DNA of 8,720 nt, taken from Nitrospirota bacterium (lineage in GTDB: Bacteria; Nitrospirota; Thermodesulfovibrionia; JACRGW01). This document shows positions 6,530-8,720 of the stretch, piece after piece. Position 1 is the first letter of the stretch; each line of letters begins with the position of its first letter. The notes beneath the pieces were generated by a model. That model was given only the letters and a program-made list of their open reading frames with translations. It was not told the origin of the DNA and did no database searches. A program made the position numbers and the translations under genes. Where the stretch lies: the NCBI GenBank assembly GCA_016212195.1, contig JACRGW010000092.1, positions 1 through 8,720 of the forward strand, in the 5' to 3' direction.

Positions 6530-6555
6530 GTCATTCCCACTGAAATGGGAATACA
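6530..6555. repeat. Hairpin resembling a half unit of the 1904-1972 repeat
   Basis: ATTCCCA (6533-6539) and TGGGAAT (6546-6552) form a perfect 7-bp stem with a 6-base loop. With its GTC lead-in, the segment matches the half unit at 1946-1972 (inverted) at about 20 of 27 positions. An A-T pair replaces a G-C pair in the stem, so the fold is preserved. It lies in the M16 gene's leader, 2 bases from the window of its Shine-Dalgarno sequence, and could influence translation or mRNA stability. Confidence 0.6.
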
Positions 6556-6578
6556 AATGGGCTGATTAGTCGTTAAAC

Positions 6579-6613
6579 AAAAAAAGGAAATAAGGCATCC
6601 CTACCTCATTTCC
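6579..6613 (-). terminator. Intrinsic terminator after pnp
   Basis: The minus strand reads GGAAATGAGG, an 8-base loop, CCTTATTTCC, and then seven T residues. The stem is 10 bp with a single G-U pair. It lies 24 nt after the pnp stop codon and is the only classical rho-independent terminator in the window. It separates pnp from the M16 gene, though readthrough is possible. Confidence 0.88.
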
Positions 6614-6637
6614 TTGCATTAAGAAATTTCTCTTAAA

Positions 6638-8720
6638 TTATTTTGATGTCTTCACCTGGGGACTTTCTTTTACGGCTGCCTTCCTGCTGAGCCGTATCTT
6701 TCCCTGTTTATCTATCTCTATAACCTTCACCGGTATTATCTGGCCCTCCTTCATCTCATCGGTCACCCTCAATACTCTATGTTCGGATATCTGGGAGATA
6801 TGCAGTAGTCCTTCAGTTCCTGGAAGTATCTCTACAAATGCTCCGAAATCCATGATCTTCTTTACTTTTCCATCATATATCTTTCCCACCTCAGCTTCAG
6901 CTACAATACCATTTATTATCTCTATCGCCTTCTCAGCAGATACCTCATCAATAGATGCAATATTTATAAGACCTGTATCATCAATATTGATCTTTACTCC
7001 TGTTTGTTCAATAATACCTCTTATCACCTTTCCACCTGTTCCTATTACATCCCTGATCTTCTCAGTTTTTATCTGCATTGTGTATATTCTTGGGGCATGA
7101 GAAGAAAGCATTGTTCTCGGTGTAGGAATAGTCTCGAGCATCTTTTTTAGAATATAAAGTCTTCCCTCCCTTGCCTGTTCAAGGGCCTTTTCCATTACTT
7201 CCCTCGAAATACCTGCAATCTTCATATCCATTTGAAATGCTGTGATCCCCTTTTCTGTCCCTGTAACCTTAAAATCCATGTCTCCCAGGTGATCCTCAAG
7301 CCCAAGGATATCTGAAAGGATAATTACTTTATTATCTTCTTTAATGAGACCCATAGCTATTCCTGCTACAGGGGCATTTATTGGAACACCTGCATCCATA
7401 AGCGCAAGGGTCCCTCCACATACAGTCGCCATCGAAGAGGAGCCATTAGATTCTAATATGTCTGATACAATCCTGAGGGTGTAAGGAAATTCGGTTTTTG
7501 GAGGAATTACAGGTTTAAGTGCCCTCTCGGAAAGGGCTCCGTGACCTATTTCACGCCTGCCTGGAGACCTCAGGGGTTTTACCTCCCCAACACTGAAAGG
7601 AGGGAAGTTGTAATGGAGCATAAAGGTCTTTGTAGATTCACCTTCCAAGGCATCGATTCTCTGTTCATCTTCAGATGTTCCGAGGGTAACTACCGCAAGA
7701 CACTGCGTCTCCCCTCTCGTAAATAGTGCCGATCCATGTGTCCTCGGTAATACCCCTACCTCACACCTTATAGAACGGATATCCGCCGGGCTTCTACCAT
7801 CTGCCCTGATACCTCTTTCAAGTATTGTCTTTCTTACCTCTTCCCTTTCGGTTTGCTTAAAGGCAATATTTATTTCTCTTTCGATGTCCCTCTTTGAGGG
7901 TTGATCTTGAATATTACCCTGAGCCAGGTTCGGGGTCTCCGATTTTATGGTTTCTATTGCCTCATGAAGGATAAGATCTAAGGTTCCCTGTCTATGAAGT
8001 TTATCGGGAATAAGAATCGCCTCCCTCATCCTTTTAAGGGTGACAGTCTTCACCTTTTCCCGTAATTCATCTCCCACCTTCGTGGGTATTACATTAATCT
8101 TTTTCTTGCCTACATTATCTCTCAATTTTAACTGGAGGTTGACTATCCTCTTGATTTCCTGATGTGCAAGATCGAGGGCCTCGAGCATAACAGTCTCAGA
8201 AACTTCTCTTGCCTCTCCTTCTACCATTATGACAGCATCGGATGTGCCTGCAACGATAAGGTTGAGATTACTCTCTTCAGTCTCTTTTAAGTCAGGATTT
8301 ATAATAAATTCTTCACCGATTCTTCCTATTCTGACAGCCCCAACAGGACCGAGGAAAGGGATAGAAGAAATAGTAAGTGCAGCAGATGCACCTATTATTC
8401 CTAAAATATCTGAGATATTCTCTTCTCCGTAAGAAAGGACAGACAGGATAATCTGGCTTTCATCGTAAAACCCTTCAGGGAAGAGGGGTCTTAAAGGCCT
8501 GTCTATAAGTCTTGATGTGAGGATCTCTTTCTCTGTAGGTCGTCCCTCTCTCTTGAAGAAACCGCCTGGAATTTTTCCTGCTGCATAAGCCTTTTCTTGA
8601 TAATCAACTGTGAGAGGAAGGAAATCTACTTCTTCTTTAACTTTCTTAGAAGATACACAGGTGGCGAGAACAATTGTATCTCCATATTGGGCCACAACGG
8701 CTCCATCTGCCTGTCTTGCC
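6638..8720 (-). CDS. pnp: Polynucleotide phosphorylase (5' end beyond right edge)
   Basis: The frame is open to the right edge: the first complete codon (8719-8717) begins ARQADGAVVAQYGD, the conserved N-terminal strand of PNPase, so the GTG at 8695 is internal and only some 15-20 residues are missing. About 693 residues are visible. Counting from the GTG codon, the order is: first RNase PH core (1-135, with KIPGGFFKREGRPTEKE), helical linker (about 200-290), and second catalytic RNase PH core (about 295-530, with GRREIGHGALSERAL at 379-393 and SDILESNGSSSMA). LEDHLGDMDFK (466-476) has the catalytic Asp468, Asp474 and Lys476. A KH domain with GTGG loop (552-555) and an S1 domain (about 602-672) complete it. 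The enzyme degrades RNA 3' to 5' by phosphorolysis as a cytoplasmic homotrimer, and can also polymerise nucleoside diphosphates. A strong terminator follows. All signature residues are intact. Confidence 0.98.
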   Translation of the reverse strand, partial: ARQADGAVVAQYGDTIVLATCVSSKKVKEEVDFLPLTVDYQEKAYAAGKIPGGFFKREGRPTEKEILTSRLIDRPLRPLFPEGFYDESQIILSVLSYGEENISDILGIIGASAALTISSIPFLGPVGAVRIGRIGEEFIINPDLKETEESNLNLIVAGTSDAVIMVEGEAREVSETVMLEALDLAHQEIKRIVNLQLKLRDNVGKKKINVIPTKVGDELREKVKTVTLKRMREAILIPDKLHRQGTLDLILHEAIETIKSETPNLAQGNIQDQPSKRDIEREINIAFKQTEREEVRKTILERGIRADGRSPADIRSIRCEVGVLPRTHGSALFTRGETQCLAVVTLGTSEDEQRIDALEGESTKTFMLHYNFPPFSVGEVKPLRSPGRREIGHGALSERALKPVIPPKTEFPYTLRIVSDILESNGSSSMATVCGGTLALMDAGVPINAPVAGIAMGLIKEDNKVIILSDILGLEDHLGDMDFKVTGTEKGITAFQMDMKIAGISREVMEKALEQAREGRLYILKKMLETIPTPRTMLSSHAPRIYTMQIKTEKIRDVIGTGGKVIRGIIEQTGVKINIDDTGLINIASIDEVSAEKAIEIINGIVAEAEVGKIYDGKVKKIMDFGAFVEILPGTEGLLHISQISEHRVLRVTDEMKEGQIIPVKVIEIDKQGKIRLSRKAAVKESPQVKTSK

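Noticed and set aside
6621..6634. AAGAAATTTC palindrome just after the pnp stop
   Set aside because: It is a weak A/T palindrome without a loop; the real terminator is the adjacent 10-bp stem at 6579-6613.

Overview
The window (about 40% G+C by eye, strong use of AGA/AGG/ATA codons) carries six protein-coding genes, all on the minus strand, so transcription runs from high to low coordinates. It looks like chromosomal DNA of a Gram-negative anaerobe or microaerophile: periplasmic c-type cytochrome, periplasmic binding protein, sigma-54 signalling, and a pnp / M16-peptidase pair. A Nitrospirota (Thermodesulfovibrio-like) or Desulfobacterota-type host is my best guess from gene content alone; no rRNA or other phylogenetic marker was used.

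Right part (8720 to about 5273): the 3' nearly complete pnp gene (polynucleotide phosphorylase) runs in from the right edge, lacking only the extreme N-terminus. It ends at a strong intrinsic terminator (6579-6613). An M16 zinc peptidase gene (5273-6517) follows. Its leader holds a small hairpin that resembles half of a larger palindromic repeat found elsewhere in the window.

Central and left part (5255 to 1): a sigma-70-type promoter (TTGAAA-17-GATAAT) precedes three co-directional genes. They encode a secreted protein with two tandem PhnD-type binding domains and a C-terminal CGKGCH tail, a membrane sensor histidine kinase whose start overlaps it, and an NtrC-type sigma-54 response regulator. 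Between the kinase and regulator genes sits a 69-bp composite palindrome (1904-1972), probably a dispersed repeat. After the regulator gene comes a 241-bp intergenic region with a near-consensus -24/-12 sigma-54 promoter (348-363), inverted repeats upstream of it at enhancer-like distance, and then a multihaem c-type cytochrome gene with a strong ribosome binding site, cut by the left edge.

Proposed logic (inference): the tandem binding protein detects a periplasmic ligand, the kinase relays it to the regulator, and the regulator activates sigma-54 transcription of the adjacent cytochrome and perhaps a larger electron-transfer operon beyond the left edge. This sensing-to-respiration circuit is the most interesting item in the window. 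The pnp and M16 genes look like ordinary housekeeping neighbours.
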